DNA from: Streptomyces mirabilis
GTDB taxonomy: Bacteria; Actinomycetota; Actinomycetes; Streptomycetales; Streptomycetaceae
DNA length: 64,000 nucleotides
Direction: 5' to 3'
Assembly (NCBI RefSeq): GCF_018310535.1
Contig: NZ_CP074102.1
Location: forward strand, 7,998,001-8,062,000
Shown here: piece after piece, positions 1-8,742 of the stretch
How the letters are laid out: each line of letters opens with the position of its first letter
How positions within the stretch are numbered: the first letter of the stretch is position 1
The notes under the pieces: model-generated
Databases searched by the model: none
Told to the model about the DNA's origin: nothing
The model's input: the letters and a program-made list of their open reading frames with translations, nothing else
Position numbers and translations under genes: made by a program

Positions 1-1103
1 TGTTCGGAGTCGGACTTGCCGAGCATCTGGATGCCGCCGAGGGGATACTCCCAGTCGTCGGATCCCAGGTACCAGTCGTGCAGGGCCAGGGTCTTCTGGA
101 ACCTGGTGTCGTTCGGTTCCCTGGACACGGCCATCAGGGCGAGGTTGTTGTGCCGCATGTAGTGCCGGCCCACGACATCCGAGCTGTTGGCCAGCCCCTG
201 CGGATGCCGGTCGTTCGCCGAACGCAGCAGCAGGACGGCGGAGTTGACGGCGCCGCAGGCGACGACCACGATGTCCGCGCTGAACTCCACGGTCGAGCCG
301 CCCCCGCCCCCGCCCCCGCCCCCGTCCCCGACCGTCGCGACGACCGAGGTGACGCTGCGGCCGGTCGCGTCCGTCTCCAGGCGCCGTACATCCGCATGGG
401 TGAGCATCTCGACGTTGTCATATTCCAGGGCGGGGTCGACACAGATGACCTGTGCGTCGGACTTCGCGCCGACCAGGCAGGGGAAGCCGTCGACACGGTC
501 GCAGCGGATGCAGGCGCTGGTGTGCGTGGCCCGACCCCGGTCGTCCTGGGTGAGGTTCACCCCGATCGGGAGGTGGAAGGGGTGCAGCCCCTGCTTCTCC
601 AGGTCGTGGCTGAGCTGTTGGATGCGCGGCTCGTGCTGGACCGGCGGATACGCGTACTGGGCGCTGGTGGGACCCTCGGTCGGATCCTCGCCGTGCCGGC
701 CGTGCACGAGGTAGAGATGCTCGGCCTGGGTGTAGTACGGCTCGAGTTCCTCGTAGCTCAGTGGCCAGGCGGGGGAGATGCCGTCGTGGTGGCGTAGCTC
801 GCCGAAGTCCTCGGGGCGCAGACGGAAGAGCGCGGCGCCGTAGAACTTGGTGTTGCCGCCCACGTAGTAATTGACCTCGGGCGGGAACTGGTTTCCGTGT
901 TTGTCGAACCAGAATTCCGGCGCGCGGTATTTCCCTTTGACGAAGACGGCGGTGGAATCCCAGTTGTCGCGTTCACGAGGAAGATAGTCCCCGCGTTCGA
1001 GAAGGAGGATCCGTTTCCCCGTGGCCGCCAGGCGGTGGGCTATCGTGCCACCGCCCGCACCGGTGCCGACAACGATGACGTCGTAGTGCTGTGCGTCGGT
1101 CAT
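1..1103 (-). CDS. GMC-family FAD-dependent oxidoreductase (partial, C-terminus outside window)
   Basis: Flavoprotein alcohol/sugar/sterol oxidase or dehydrogenase of the glucose-methanol-choline family; the substrate cannot be told. The start ATG at 1103 is followed by the FAD Rossmann motif VVGTGAGGGTIAHRLA and then LLLERG. Family features continue with NYYVGGNTKFYGAALFRLR and a cysteine-bearing stretch, ACIRCDRVDGFPC. About 367 codons are present and the frame is open at base 1, so the C-terminal catalytic His region lies outside. Around bases 300-323 eight consecutive Gly codons form a glycine run between two conserved blocks, probably a surface loop. The downstream neighbour in the same direction is unrelated. 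Family confident, substrate unknown. Confidence 0.88.
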   Translation of the reverse strand, partial: MTDAQHYDVIVVGTGAGGGTIAHRLAATGKRILLLERGDYLPRERDNWDSTAVFVKGKYRAPEFWFDKHGNQFPPEVNYYVGGNTKFYGAALFRLRPEDFGELRHHDGISPAWPLSYEELEPYYTQAEHLYLVHGRHGEDPTEGPTSAQYAYPPVQHEPRIQQLSHDLEKQGLHPFHLPIGVNLTQDDRGRATHTSACIRCDRVDGFPCLVGAKSDAQVICVDPALEYDNVEMLTHADVRRLETDATGRSVTSVVATVGDGGGGGGGGGSTVEFSADIVVVACGAVNSAVLLLRSANDRHPQGLANSSDVVGRHYMRHNNLALMAVSREPNDTRFQKTLALHDWYLGSDDWEYPLGGIQMLGKSDSE

Positions 1104-1186
1104 GCAGGCCACCGTCCCCACTGCCCGCCGTGGGCATCTGCCCCAAGTCCCAAGGTATCCCTGGGTTATATTTCCGGCGAGTTGGA

Positions 1187-2080
1187 CTATTCGGGTGAGC
1201 CGAGGCGTCGGGACACCGCGGGTTCCCGGGCGATGACCGCGCCGGCGGTGATCCCGGCGGCGATGACGACACAGAGCCCGATCAGCCATGACAACACCGT
1301 GAAGACCGCACCCAGCGACCCGTAGCGGTCCAGGCTGCGGTTGAGCGCGCTGGGCACGTACAGCTTGGCGACCACCGTCAGCGCGGTCAGGGCCACCCCG
1401 GTCAGGAGCGAACCGGGCAGCAGGGGCAGCCAGGGGACGCGCGCGGCGAGGAGCAAGTGCTGGGTCCACCACCAGACGCCCACCTGGGCGACCAGCACGA
1501 GCGGCAGGCCCAGCCACGCTCCCGCGCCGAATCCGGTGCGCAGCGGTCCCTGCAGGGCGAGGATGAACAGCCAGACCGCGATCCACACGAGCCATCTCCA
1601 GGCGGCGATCCGTGGGCTCGCGCTCGGCAGCCGCCAGGCGCGTTGACACAGGCGTTGCATCGCCCGGCTGCACGCCGTGGCGGAGAGCAGCACCATCAGT
1701 GAGCCGACCACCCCGACGCTCTGCTGAAGGTCCGCGGGATTGGCCTGGAAGATCTTCTTCAGCTCCTGTTCGGAGGAGCCGTTGATACCGAAGACGTCGT
1801 GCAGGGAGGAGACGAACTCGCTGCGCACTGCCTGCGGGGCGAAGGAGGCGACCACGAAGAGCAGCGGAACGGCGGTCAGGAAGACCTGGGCCGCCAGCCG
1901 GGTCGCGGAGTCGAGCAGGTTCACCGCGATCAGGTGCGAGGTGAGGCGGGTGACCGCCGGGAAGCGCTCCTCGGTGGTGCCGCGCAGCCGCCGTAGCCGC
2001 GCCCCCAGCTCCGCCGCCCGCCCGCGCAGGCGGCTCGTCCTGCCGTCGGTGGGCGAGCCGGATCCTCTGCCTGCGCGCAT
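1187..2080 (-). CDS. YihY/virulence factor BrkB family membrane protein
   Basis: Polytopic inner-membrane protein of 297 residues of the YihY/BrkB family (older databases call it ribonuclease BN, which is a misannotation). A charged N-terminus of about 35 residues precedes about six hydrophobic segments, including FLTAVPLLFVVASF, LVWIAVWLFILAL and VLSWLIGLCVVIAAGITAGAV. The central RYGSLGAVF..LSWL block is typical of the family. I chose the ATG at 2080 because the open frame further upstream is low-complexity Arg/Pro/Gly sequence. It is divergent from the GAP-family gene at 2319, with 238 bases between them that probably hold both promoters. Molecular function is unknown for the family. Confidence 0.8.
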   Translation of the reverse strand: MRAGRGSGSPTDGRTSRLRGRAAELGARLRRLRGTTEERFPAVTRLTSHLIAVNLLDSATRLAAQVFLTAVPLLFVVASFAPQAVRSEFVSSLHDVFGINGSSEQELKKIFQANPADLQQSVGVVGSLMVLLSATACSRAMQRLCQRAWRLPSASPRIAAWRWLVWIAVWLFILALQGPLRTGFGAGAWLGLPLVLVAQVGVWWWTQHLLLAARVPWLPLLPGSLLTGVALTALTVVAKLYVPSALNRSLDRYGSLGAVFTVLSWLIGLCVVIAAGITAGAVIAREPAVSRRLGSPE

Positions 2081-2318
2081 TCCGCTCCCCGGGTCGGGAC
2101 TGGGCTCCACGCCCCGAGGCGTGACCACGCCACCAGGGTGCCGTCCCGGGCAGCAGCCCGCCTGCGGCGCGAGCGCCGTTGCGCCGTACAGGGGAGAGGC
2201 CGCCCGAGGAGTTCCGTACGGCGGCGCTGAATTGTGGGTGCGGGCGGCAGCGGTGACGATGGGGCCATGCGCGCATCCGGCGCCGCCCCGAGCCTCACGC
2301 GGCCGTGCGGGGGCAGCG

Positions 2319-2969
2319 ATGGTCCTTGACCTGGTCCTCATCGGTCTGGCGATCGCCGTGAACCCGTTCTCGGTCACCGCGTTCGTGCTGGTGCTGTCCG
2401 CGCGGGGCGGGATCTGGAACGGGCTGGCCTTCGTCCTCACCTGGCTGGCCAGTTTCGTCGCGATCATCGCCGTGGTGCTGCTCATGACCGGCGGGAAACC
2501 GCCGCCGCCCAAGTCGGCGCCCTCCACGGCCGCCCTGGCCGCCAAACTGGCCATCGGCGTCGGTCTCGTCTGGTACGGGGAGCGCACCCGCCGCAGGAGG
2601 GGCAGGCGGCACAAGTCCCCCGGGATGATGTCCCGGCTCGACCAGATGTCCCCGTGGACGGCGGCCGGGCTGGCGCTGTTCCTCCAGCCCTGGGGGCTGG
2701 TGGCCGCCGGTGCCGCCACCGTGGTGGAGGCGGACCTCTCCCACGCCGCCTCGTACGCGGCGCTGATGGGCTACTGCCTGCTGGCCAGCTCCAGCCTGCT
2801 GGCCATGGAGATCTACGCGACTTTCGCCCCCGACTCGTCCCGCGTACGGCTCGGGCGGCTGCGGACGTGGCTGGAGGGCCATCAGGACCAGGCGATCGTG
2901 ACGGTGTGCCTGCTGCTGGGGCTGTGGCTGGTGGGCAAGAGCATCTACCAGCTGACCACCTCAGCCTGA
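2319..2969 (+). CDS. GAP/Sap-family membrane protein (LysE-like topology)
   Basis: Integral membrane protein of 216 residues resembling the actinobacterial GAP (GPL/sulfolipid-addressing protein) family, which has a LysE-type six-helix fold and is linked to lipid or small-molecule export in mycobacteria. Visible features are a first helix with AIAVNPFSVTAFVLVLSA, a second, FVLTWLASFVAIIAVVLL, a basic cytoplasmic loop ERTRRRRGRRHK, and a later pair including LALFLQPWGLVAAGAATVVEAD. An in-frame ATG at 2259 would add 20 Ala/Pro/Arg-rich residues, so I prefer 2319, which begins directly at the first helix. It converges with the cyclase gene at 3035. The cargo is unknown. Confidence 0.7.
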   Translation: MVLDLVLIGLAIAVNPFSVTAFVLVLSARGGIWNGLAFVLTWLASFVAIIAVVLLMTGGKPPPPKSAPSTAALAAKLAIGVGLVWYGERTRRRRGRRHKSPGMMSRLDQMSPWTAAGLALFLQPWGLVAAGAATVVEADLSHAASYAALMGYCLLASSSLLAMEIYATFAPDSSRVRLGRLRTWLEGHQDQAIVTVCLLLGLWLVGKSIYQLTTSA

Positions 2970-2982
2970 CCGGCCATCACGG

Positions 2983-3050
2983 GACCGCCGGGGGGACGAC
3001 CGCCGTCACAGGATCGCCGGGGGGACGACCGCCGTCACAGGATCGCCAGG
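2983..3050. repeat. 29-bp tandem repeat in a convergent intergenic gap
   Basis: Two nearly identical 29-bp units, starting at 2983 and 3012 and differing at one base (gacc/gatc), are followed by a partial third copy from 3041. The last copy runs into the 3' end of the cyclase gene, so part of its C-terminal coding sequence derives from the repeat. It lies between two convergent genes and probably has no coding role. Confidence 0.75.
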
Positions 3051-3967
3051 GGATTGACGGGCGAGCCGGTGGCCGCGGGCAGCCGGAGCGGGGCGATCAC
3101 GCACAGGAACGACCAGCGGCCTTCCCGCGCGCAGATCGGCGCGAGGTCCTCGAAGCGCAGATAGTCGAGCAGATGCAGCCCCAAGGCGTGGACGGCGAGC
3201 ACATGCACCGGGAACGCGACCCCTCGCACCGCGCTCGGGGCCGTGTCGTTGTTGCCGTCACTGCCGAGCACCGCCACCTCCCGGTCGGCCACGAACTCCA
3301 TCGCCGTCGGATGGAGTCCGGCACGGGCGACGGCCACGTCCCAGGGGCCCAGCTCCTCGCGGCGCCGGCGGTGTCCGACCCGTACGAGCAGGATGTCGCC
3401 GCGGCCGACCCGCAGCCCCTGCCGGGTCTCGGCGGCGGTCAGGTCCTCGGCGGTCACATTCGATCCGGGTTCGAGCCAGGAGACGCCGTGCACCCGGGGT
3501 ATGTCGAGGAGGACCCCGCGTCCGACGATGCCGTCACGGGCCAGCTCGACGGACAGGACCCTCGCACCCTCCGGCGACAGCGCGTCCGCAGCCGGTATTC
3601 CGCCGTGCAGCGTGCCGTCGTAGATGACATGGCACAGCGCGTCGAGGTGACTGTCCACATCGCCGTGCACGTTCATGGCGAAGCGGTCCCGCGCGAAGTC
3701 CAGGCCCTCCGGGACCGGTTCGCCGCCGGCCGGAGCGGTGAGCCGGTGCTCGGCCGGATCGGCGTCGTCGGGTTCGACACGGGTCTCCACGGGGGCGGCG
3801 AGCGACACCGTGCGTCCCGAGCGCACCTCGCGGACGGCCGCCAGCACCTGTTCCGCGGTGATCGTGTCCAGGGCGCCCCGGCGCGTGCCGCCGCCGGAGG
3901 CCATGCCGCGCAGTTGGCGGTAGAGCGACCGGAACTCGGCCTCGCTCAGCTCGTCGGGCATCGGCAT
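3035..3967 (-). CDS. Cyclase-family (kynurenine formamidase-like) metal-dependent hydrolase
   Basis: Protein of 310 residues in the cyclase family (Pfam Cyclase, KynB-like), members of which are metal-dependent amidases or hydrolases of small cyclic or acylated substrates. The metal-binding signature is seen as MNVHGDVDSHLDALCHVIYD, a version of the family HxGTHxDxPxH motif, with later PWDVAVARAGLHP and VPFPVHVLAVHALGLHLLDYL-type blocks. There is no signal peptide. The start MPMPDELSEAEF is at 3967; an internal in-frame ATG two codons on is also possible. It stands alone, convergent with the GAP-family gene. The true substrate cannot be inferred from context. Confidence 0.78.
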   Translation of the reverse strand: MPMPDELSEAEFRSLYRQLRGMASGGGTRRGALDTITAEQVLAAVREVRSGRTVSLAAPVETRVEPDDADPAEHRLTAPAGGEPVPEGLDFARDRFAMNVHGDVDSHLDALCHVIYDGTLHGGIPAADALSPEGARVLSVELARDGIVGRGVLLDIPRVHGVSWLEPGSNVTAEDLTAAETRQGLRVGRGDILLVRVGHRRRREELGPWDVAVARAGLHPTAMEFVADREVAVLGSDGNNDTAPSAVRGVAFPVHVLAVHALGLHLLDYLRFEDLAPICAREGRWSFLCVIAPLRLPAATGSPVNPLAIL

Positions 3968-4096
3968 GTCCCCAGCCTCCGACAGAAGCCGGATTCCGGC
4001 ACGCCGAGTTGCCGGGGGCAGACACCGCCGCGTTAATGAAGGAGCGACCTGTCCACGTCACAAGCCGGCGCACCGCACCGGAACGCGGAGGTCCGG

Positions 4097-5059
4097 ATGG
4101 ACATGATTCATGTCCGCGCGGTGTGCCCGCCGGATCTCACGCAACGCACCATGTCCCTGCTGGGCGACGAGCCGTGCGCCTTGAACCTGGTCCTCCAGAC
4201 GGGCAGCGTACGCAACCCCGACGGTGACGCCATCGAGTGCGACGTCCTGACCGGGGCCGCGAACGAGGTGTTGCGCGGCCTGCGGGACCTGGGCCTGGAG
4301 CGCCACGGCTCCATCGTCCTCGATCCGGTGGACACGGTGTTCTCGGAACACGCCGCGAGGACCGGGGCCGAGCAGCTCGGGGCCCTGCCGAGCGCACCCG
4401 TGTGGGCGCAGGTGGAGGCGCGGATCCGGGCCGAGGGCAGATACCCCCCGAGCTTCTACCTCTTCCTGGTCATCGCCGGGCTCATCGGCGCGGTGGGCAT
4501 CATCACCAACTCCCAGATCCTCATCGTCGCGGCCATGGTGGTCGGACCCGAGTACGGGGCGATCACCAGCGTCGCCCTCGCGATCGACCGCGGCTCCCGG
4601 CCGAGAATCCAGCTGGGCCTGTCGGCCCTGCTGGTGGGCTTCGTGCTGGCCGTTGCCGCGACCTTCCTCTTCTCGCTGCTCGTCCGGGGCTTCGGGCTCC
4701 AGCCGAGGGCCTTCGAACTGGGTGTCAGGCCCGTCTCGAATCTGATCAACACCCCCAACTTCTTCTCGGCCGTGGTGGCGGTGCTGGCCGGCGTCGTCGG
4801 CATCGTCTCACTGGCCGAGGCCCGGACCAGCGCACTGCTCGGCGTCTTCATCTCGGTGACCACCATTCCGGCCGGGGCCGACATCGGGGTCTCGTGCGCG
4901 TTCGGCAGCTGGGACGAGGCCTGGGGGTCGCTGCTCCAACTCCTGCTCAACATCGTCGTACTGATCCTGGTCGGGACCGGCACGCTCAAGTGCCAGCGGG
5001 CGATCTGGCGGCGGGTGGGCGAACGCCGGCACCTGCGCGAGGTCAGGCGGACGGCGTAG
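4097..5059 (+). CDS. DUF389-domain membrane protein
   Basis: Protein of 320 residues. A cytoplasmic N-terminal domain of about 110 residues starts MDMIHVRAVCPPDLTQ. A membrane domain of about six helices follows, beginning near residue 118 with FYLFLVIAGLIGAVGII, then ILIVAAMVVGPEYGAI and further helices with VVAVLAGVVGIVSLAEARTS and TTIPAGADIGVSCAF. These are the conserved blocks of DUF389 proteins; the function of the family is not established. The ATG at 4097 is supported by a GGAGGT-like site about 6 bases upstream. Its 3' end overlaps by 17 bases the end of the convergent membrane-protein gene. Confidence 0.85.
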   Translation: MDMIHVRAVCPPDLTQRTMSLLGDEPCALNLVLQTGSVRNPDGDAIECDVLTGAANEVLRGLRDLGLERHGSIVLDPVDTVFSEHAARTGAEQLGALPSAPVWAQVEARIRAEGRYPPSFYLFLVIAGLIGAVGIITNSQILIVAAMVVGPEYGAITSVALAIDRGSRPRIQLGLSALLVGFVLAVAATFLFSLLVRGFGLQPRAFELGVRPVSNLINTPNFFSAVVAVLAGVVGIVSLAEARTSALLGVFISVTTIPAGADIGVSCAFGSWDEAWGSLLQLLLNIVVLILVGTGTLKCQRAIWRRVGERRHLREVRRTA

Positions 5060-6446
5060 GAGCGGACGGCGCCGGAGGGGACGGCGTCGAAGCGGCCGTG
5101 GTCGAGGGAGCCCCGGTGTCCAGGAACTCGCGGATCGCGAAGGCGACCAGCACGATCACCACGGTCCACACCACGACCCACGTGGTCGGGTAGCTCCAGG
5201 TGAACAGCACGATCGCGGCGACCGCCAGGATCGCGACGCCGATCCACCGCTTGAAGCGGTGCACGAACCGGCCGACCGGACTCAGCGGGAGCCCAGCCGA
5301 CACGGCGACGTCACGCAGGGCGCCGATGCCTCTGCGACAGCCCGTACGGATGAGGACGGCGATCCGGGACGGCCCGACGAGGAAGGCGCCGGCGGCCGTC
5401 ACGAGCGCGAGCGCGCCGACCGCGCGTACACCGGCGCGCAGGAACCTGACCAGCGAGTCGAACACTGTGGCGGCGGCGTCCTCGGACGCCCCGACGGGCA
5501 GATGGTCGAGATAGATCGCCCGCGCGAGGGCGAGGACGATGCCGAGCACGACCATGGCGGCGAACACCCCGAGCGCGGCCCCGATCAGGGCCCGGCGACG
5601 GTTGCCGGCCAGATACACGCCCACGGCGGCGATCAGCACGGCGATGACGGGGAGCCAGCCGCCGATGATGTCCAGCACCCTCAGATACGTCTTGATCTTG
5701 CCGACGTCCTTCGACGCGAACACCACGAAGTCCGTGTGGATGGCCGGAATCCGAGCGGCCGGCTTGAAGCCGGCGCTGACCAGTCGGTCCTTGACCTGGG
5801 CCACGATCGGCGCCACGTCGATGGTGACCTGACCGTTCTTGGCGGACACCGCGCCGGTGGCGTTGCCCGTGAGGGCTTTGTCCAGCGCGCTGTGGGCCCG
5901 GCGGTTCGCGTCCACCCAAACGGTGTCGAAGGCCTTGCTGGAGACCACCCGCTGCACGGTGTCGCCGACCAGACTCTTCAGACCGCTGGTGATCGGGCCG
6001 CCCAGGTCGCCGAGGAGCGTGGCGACCCTAGGCGGGGCACCCTTCTCCGCCGCCGCCTGCTCCAGATCCTTGACCAGCGCGTCCACGTCGATCTGCGCCA
6101 GGACCGCGGTGGTGACCCGGTTGGTGACCGCCTTCTGCACATCCGGATCGCTCGCCAGCGGTCCCACGGTGGCGACATAGCGGTCCGTGTCCCGGACGAT
6201 GCTGTTCGCCCAGACCGCGACGACGGCCAGCAGCGACAACAGCGAGGCGAGGAGAATCAGCAGGACCGAACCCGTCGAGCGGAGCCAGTGGTGCCGCGCG
6301 GCCCCCGCCGGCCCATTGCTCTCCAGAGCGCTCACCCGGTGCCGCAGCTCGTCCAGCTCGTTGCGCTCCCGCGCCGAGAGCCGCTGTTCGCCGGACGGTT
6401 CTGGGGGCTTCTCGTCCGGGTCCGGTGGAGGCGGGCTGCTCGTCAT
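5043..6446 (-). CDS. Large actinobacterial membrane protein, function unknown
   Basis: Protein of 467 residues that I do not recognise by function. It has a Pro/Glu-rich N-terminus with a short coiled-coil-like stretch (ARERNELDELRHRVSALES) and a transmembrane helix near residue 60 (VLLILLASLLSLLAVVAVWA). A soluble extracytoplasmic region of about 180 residues has repeated Val/Thr/Asp-rich segments (SDPDVQKAVTNRVTTAV). Four or more helices and a Pro/Ser/Thr-rich tail follow. The layout of one N-terminal anchor, a large outer domain and a C-terminal helix bundle is common in actinobacterial envelope proteins. ATG 6446 is chosen because upstream sequence is non-conserved and carries no hydrophobic start. 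It converges with the DUF389 gene. Confidence 0.75.
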   Translation of the reverse strand: MTSSPPPPDPDEKPPEPSGEQRLSARERNELDELRHRVSALESNGPAGAARHHWLRSTGSVLLILLASLLSLLAVVAVWANSIVRDTDRYVATVGPLASDPDVQKAVTNRVTTAVLAQIDVDALVKDLEQAAAEKGAPPRVATLLGDLGGPITSGLKSLVGDTVQRVVSSKAFDTVWVDANRRAHSALDKALTGNATGAVSAKNGQVTIDVAPIVAQVKDRLVSAGFKPAARIPAIHTDFVVFASKDVGKIKTYLRVLDIIGGWLPVIAVLIAAVGVYLAGNRRRALIGAALGVFAAMVVLGIVLALARAIYLDHLPVGASEDAAATVFDSLVRFLRAGVRAVGALALVTAAGAFLVGPSRIAVLIRTGCRRGIGALRDVAVSAGLPLSPVGRFVHRFKRWIGVAILAVAAIVLFTWSYPTTWVVVWTVVIVLVAFAIREFLDTGAPSTTAASTPSPPAPSAPTPSA

Positions 6447-6617
6447 GATTACAGCAGAGGGGTACGGAACCGATCCCGCGACCCGGACCGGCCCGGCGGG
6501 TGAACGCCGCACCGAGGTGCGGCGCCTTCCGTCCGATGCTGCAATGGAATCCGGGGCCCGTGGATGCGCAGGCATTCGGGGACAGGGGGAATTCCAAGAC
6601 CACCCAGGGGTGAAGCC

Positions 6618-7067
6618 GTGAGCGATTCTGCCGTGAGTGATGAATTCGCTGAAATGGGCCCTATCGATTACATAGTCGTCGAGTTTCCCGGCAACCGCAT
6701 GACCGGCGAAGGCCTTCCCCTGCTGGTCGACCTGGTGGACCGCGGCCTCATCCGCATCCTCGATCTGATGTTTGTCAGAAAGGAGGAGGACGGATCCGTG
6801 GTCGGCCTGGAAATCGCCGACCTCACCGGCGACGGAGCCCTCGACCTCGCCGTCTTCGAGGGCGCCTCCTCCGGCCTGCTGGGCGAGGACGACATCGAGG
6901 AGGCGGCCAGTGCCTTGGAGCCCGGCAACTCCGCCGGAATCCTGGTCTACGAGAACCTGTGGGCCGCCCCCTTCGCCACCGCCCTGCGCCGCGGTGGTGC
7001 GCAGATGGTGGCCTCCGGGCGCATCCCGGTACCGGCCGTTCTGGCGGCGCTGGACGCGACGGAGTAG
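6618..7067 (+). CDS. DUF6325-family small acidic protein
   Basis: Acidic soluble protein of 149 residues starting with GTG at 6618 (VSDSAVSDEFAEMGPIDYIV), after a GGGGTGAAG-like ribosome site; GTG 6633 is an alternative. The blocks IDYIVVEFPGNRMTGE, LVDLVDRGLIRILDLMFVRK and ILVYENLWAAPFATALRRGG match a widespread actinobacterial family (DUF6325) that often lies near SHOCT-domain and other stress proteins; here a SHOCT gene is about 5 kb away. No catalytic motif is visible. It converges with the gluconokinase gene. Function unknown. Confidence 0.72.
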   Translation: MSDSAVSDEFAEMGPIDYIVVEFPGNRMTGEGLPLLVDLVDRGLIRILDLMFVRKEEDGSVVGLEIADLTGDGALDLAVFEGASSGLLGEDDIEEAASALEPGNSAGILVYENLWAAPFATALRRGGAQMVASGRIPVPAVLAALDATE

Positions 7068-7129
7068 CACACGGCCGCCGCCCGCGCGTTCGGGAGGCAT
7101 CGCCCCCGCACCTGTGAGCGCCTGATCCG

Positions 7130-7696
7130 TCAGTGGCCAGGGCGCTCGGCGCAGTGCTCGACGGCGGCCCGCACCCGGGCGAGGTTCGCCGGAAGGGCGG
7201 CCGTGGCATCCAGGGTCAGGCCCGGCTCGTCCGGCTCCAGCGGCTCCAGCGTCTCGAACTGCGAGTCGACCAGCCGGGCGGGCATGAAGTGGCCGGTGCG
7301 CCGGGACACCCGGTCCCGGGCCGTCGCCCGGTCCAGGGCGAGGTACAGGTACCGCAACGGCGGCCCCCCGGCCTCCCGGAACTCGTCACGATAGGCGCGC
7401 TTGAGGGCCGAACAGGCGACGACCAGTCCCTCGCGGGCCTCGGCGGAGCGACGGATGCGGTCGGAGAGGGCACGCAGCCAGGGCGCGCGGTCGGCGTCGT
7501 CCAGGGCGTGGCCGGAGGTCATCTTCGCGATGTTCGCCGCGGGGTGGAAGTCGTCGCCCTCGACGAACGTCAGGCCGAGTCCTACGGCGATCGCTTGGCC
7601 GAAGGTGGTCTTCCCGGATCCGGACACGCCCAGGACCACTATGATCGGCGGCCTTTTCCCGTCCCCTTCACCGCGTCCGGCGCCGCCCCCGGTCAC
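7130..7696 (-). CDS. gntK: Gluconokinase
   Basis: Cytosolic kinase of 188 residues that phosphorylates D-gluconate to 6-phosphogluconate with ATP, feeding the pentose phosphate pathway. The P-loop GVSGSGKT is at residues 23-30. FVEGDDFHPAANIAKM is the substrate/ATP block specific to GntK, followed by CSALKRAYRD and the lid GHFMPARLVDSQFETLEPL. The GTG start at 7696 overlaps the TGA of cydB (GTGA), so translation is probably coupled to the oxidase operon. Pairing gluconokinase with cytochrome bd is not an obvious metabolic link; a shared stress or redox signal is possible. Confidence 0.93.
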   Translation of the reverse strand: MTGGGAGRGEGDGKRPPIIVVLGVSGSGKTTFGQAIAVGLGLTFVEGDDFHPAANIAKMTSGHALDDADRAPWLRALSDRIRRSAEAREGLVVACSALKRAYRDEFREAGGPPLRYLYLALDRATARDRVSRRTGHFMPARLVDSQFETLEPLEPDEPGLTLDATAALPANLARVRAAVEHCAERPGH

Positions 7697-8742
7697 GGGT
7701 TCTCGGGTTCCCGGCCCGGTGCCGTCTGCCGCAGATCCCCCTCGGTGAGGGGTTGGAGGGCCCCGCGGGTGTCCAGCCGGTAGAGCAGGACGAGCGGCGG
7801 CCCGACGAGCACCACAGCGATGACCGTGACCAGCATCAGCCAGCGCAGCGTCGTCGACGCGCCGGCCGCCTGGGACACGGTCAGTGAGGTGGGGATGAGA
7901 TAGGGACGCTGGGCCAGTCCCCAGGCCACGACGACGAGGGCCACGCTGCCGATCGCGGTGACCCTCGCCCATCCCGTCGCGACGTGGTACAGCAGCCAGG
8001 CGGTGGTCAACGCGCAGACGACGGCGATGAGCACGAGGACGAGAGCGGTTCCGCCGGTCAGCCCGTCGTGGACGTACGGCGCGTCGTCGTGGGTCACGGC
8101 GAGGCCGACGATCCCCAGCACGGCGAGGACGACGAGACTGCACCAGGCCCGCAGCCGGAAGTAGCCGACGAGGTCGGGGGCGTCGAAGCGGCGGGCGTCG
8201 GCGGTCAGGAACACCGCCCCGAGGAAGGCGGTCGCGGCGACGGTGAGCAGCCCGGCGATCACGGAGGTCCCGTTGGACCAGGCGTCGGCGGACGCCTGCG
8301 TGCCGGGAGCCACCCGGCCCGTGGCGATCCCCCCGACCGCCGCGCCGAGGAAGAAGGGGGTCAGCAGCGAGGAGACGGCGAAGGCGGCGCCGTAGACCCT
8401 GCGCCGGGCGAGGCGCCGCGTGGGCTTGCGCAGGGCGAAACCGGCACCGCGCAGGACGAGTCCCACAGCCGCGAGTGCCAGCGGGAGCCACATGGCGGAG
8501 AAGACCGTCTGGAACAGGACCGGGAACCCGGTCCACATGATGACCAGGACGAAGATCAGCCAGACGTTGTTGGTCTCCCACACGGGTTCCATGGCGTGGT
8601 CGATGAGCCATCTGGGGCGCTTGCCGCGTTCGGCGCCGCCCGCGACGAGGTCCCAGAATCCGGCGCCGTAGTCCGTGCCACCGGCACACGCGTAGGCGGC
8701 CACCGCGGCCAGCAGCACCCAGGCGACGACGTCCGCGATCAT
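7693..8742 (-). CDS. cydB: Cytochrome bd ubiquinol oxidase subunit II
   Basis: Integral membrane subunit of 349 residues of the high-affinity terminal oxidase, which with CydA reduces O2 to water using menaquinol. Conserved family sequence is seen in YACAGGTDYGAGFWDL, then MEPVWETNNVWLIFVLVIMW, and a C-terminal helix with TLRWLMLVTVIAVVLVGPPL. Around eight to nine helices can be counted. The ATG at 8742 overlaps the TGA of cydA (ATGA). No cydCD transporter genes lie in this window. Confidence 0.95.
   Translation of the reverse strand: MIADVVAWVLLAAVAAYACAGGTDYGAGFWDLVAGGAERGKRPRWLIDHAMEPVWETNNVWLIFVLVIMWTGFPVLFQTVFSAMWLPLALAAVGLVLRGAGFALRKPTRRLARRRVYGAAFAVSSLLTPFFLGAAVGGIATGRVAPGTQASADAWSNGTSVIAGLLTVAATAFLGAVFLTADARRFDAPDLVGYFRLRAWCSLVVLAVLGIVGLAVTHDDAPYVHDGLTGGTALVLVLIAVVCALTTAWLLYHVATGWARVTAIGSVALVVVAWGLAQRPYLIPTSLTVSQAAGASTTLRWLMLVTVIAVVLVGPPLVLLYRLDTRGALQPLTEGDLRQTAPGREPENP

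Noticed and set aside
6447..7100. N-terminal extension of the membrane protein at 5043-6446
   Set aside because: The extension is antisense to the DUF6325 gene and lacks hydrophobic or conserved sequence; ATG 6446 begins the plausible protein.
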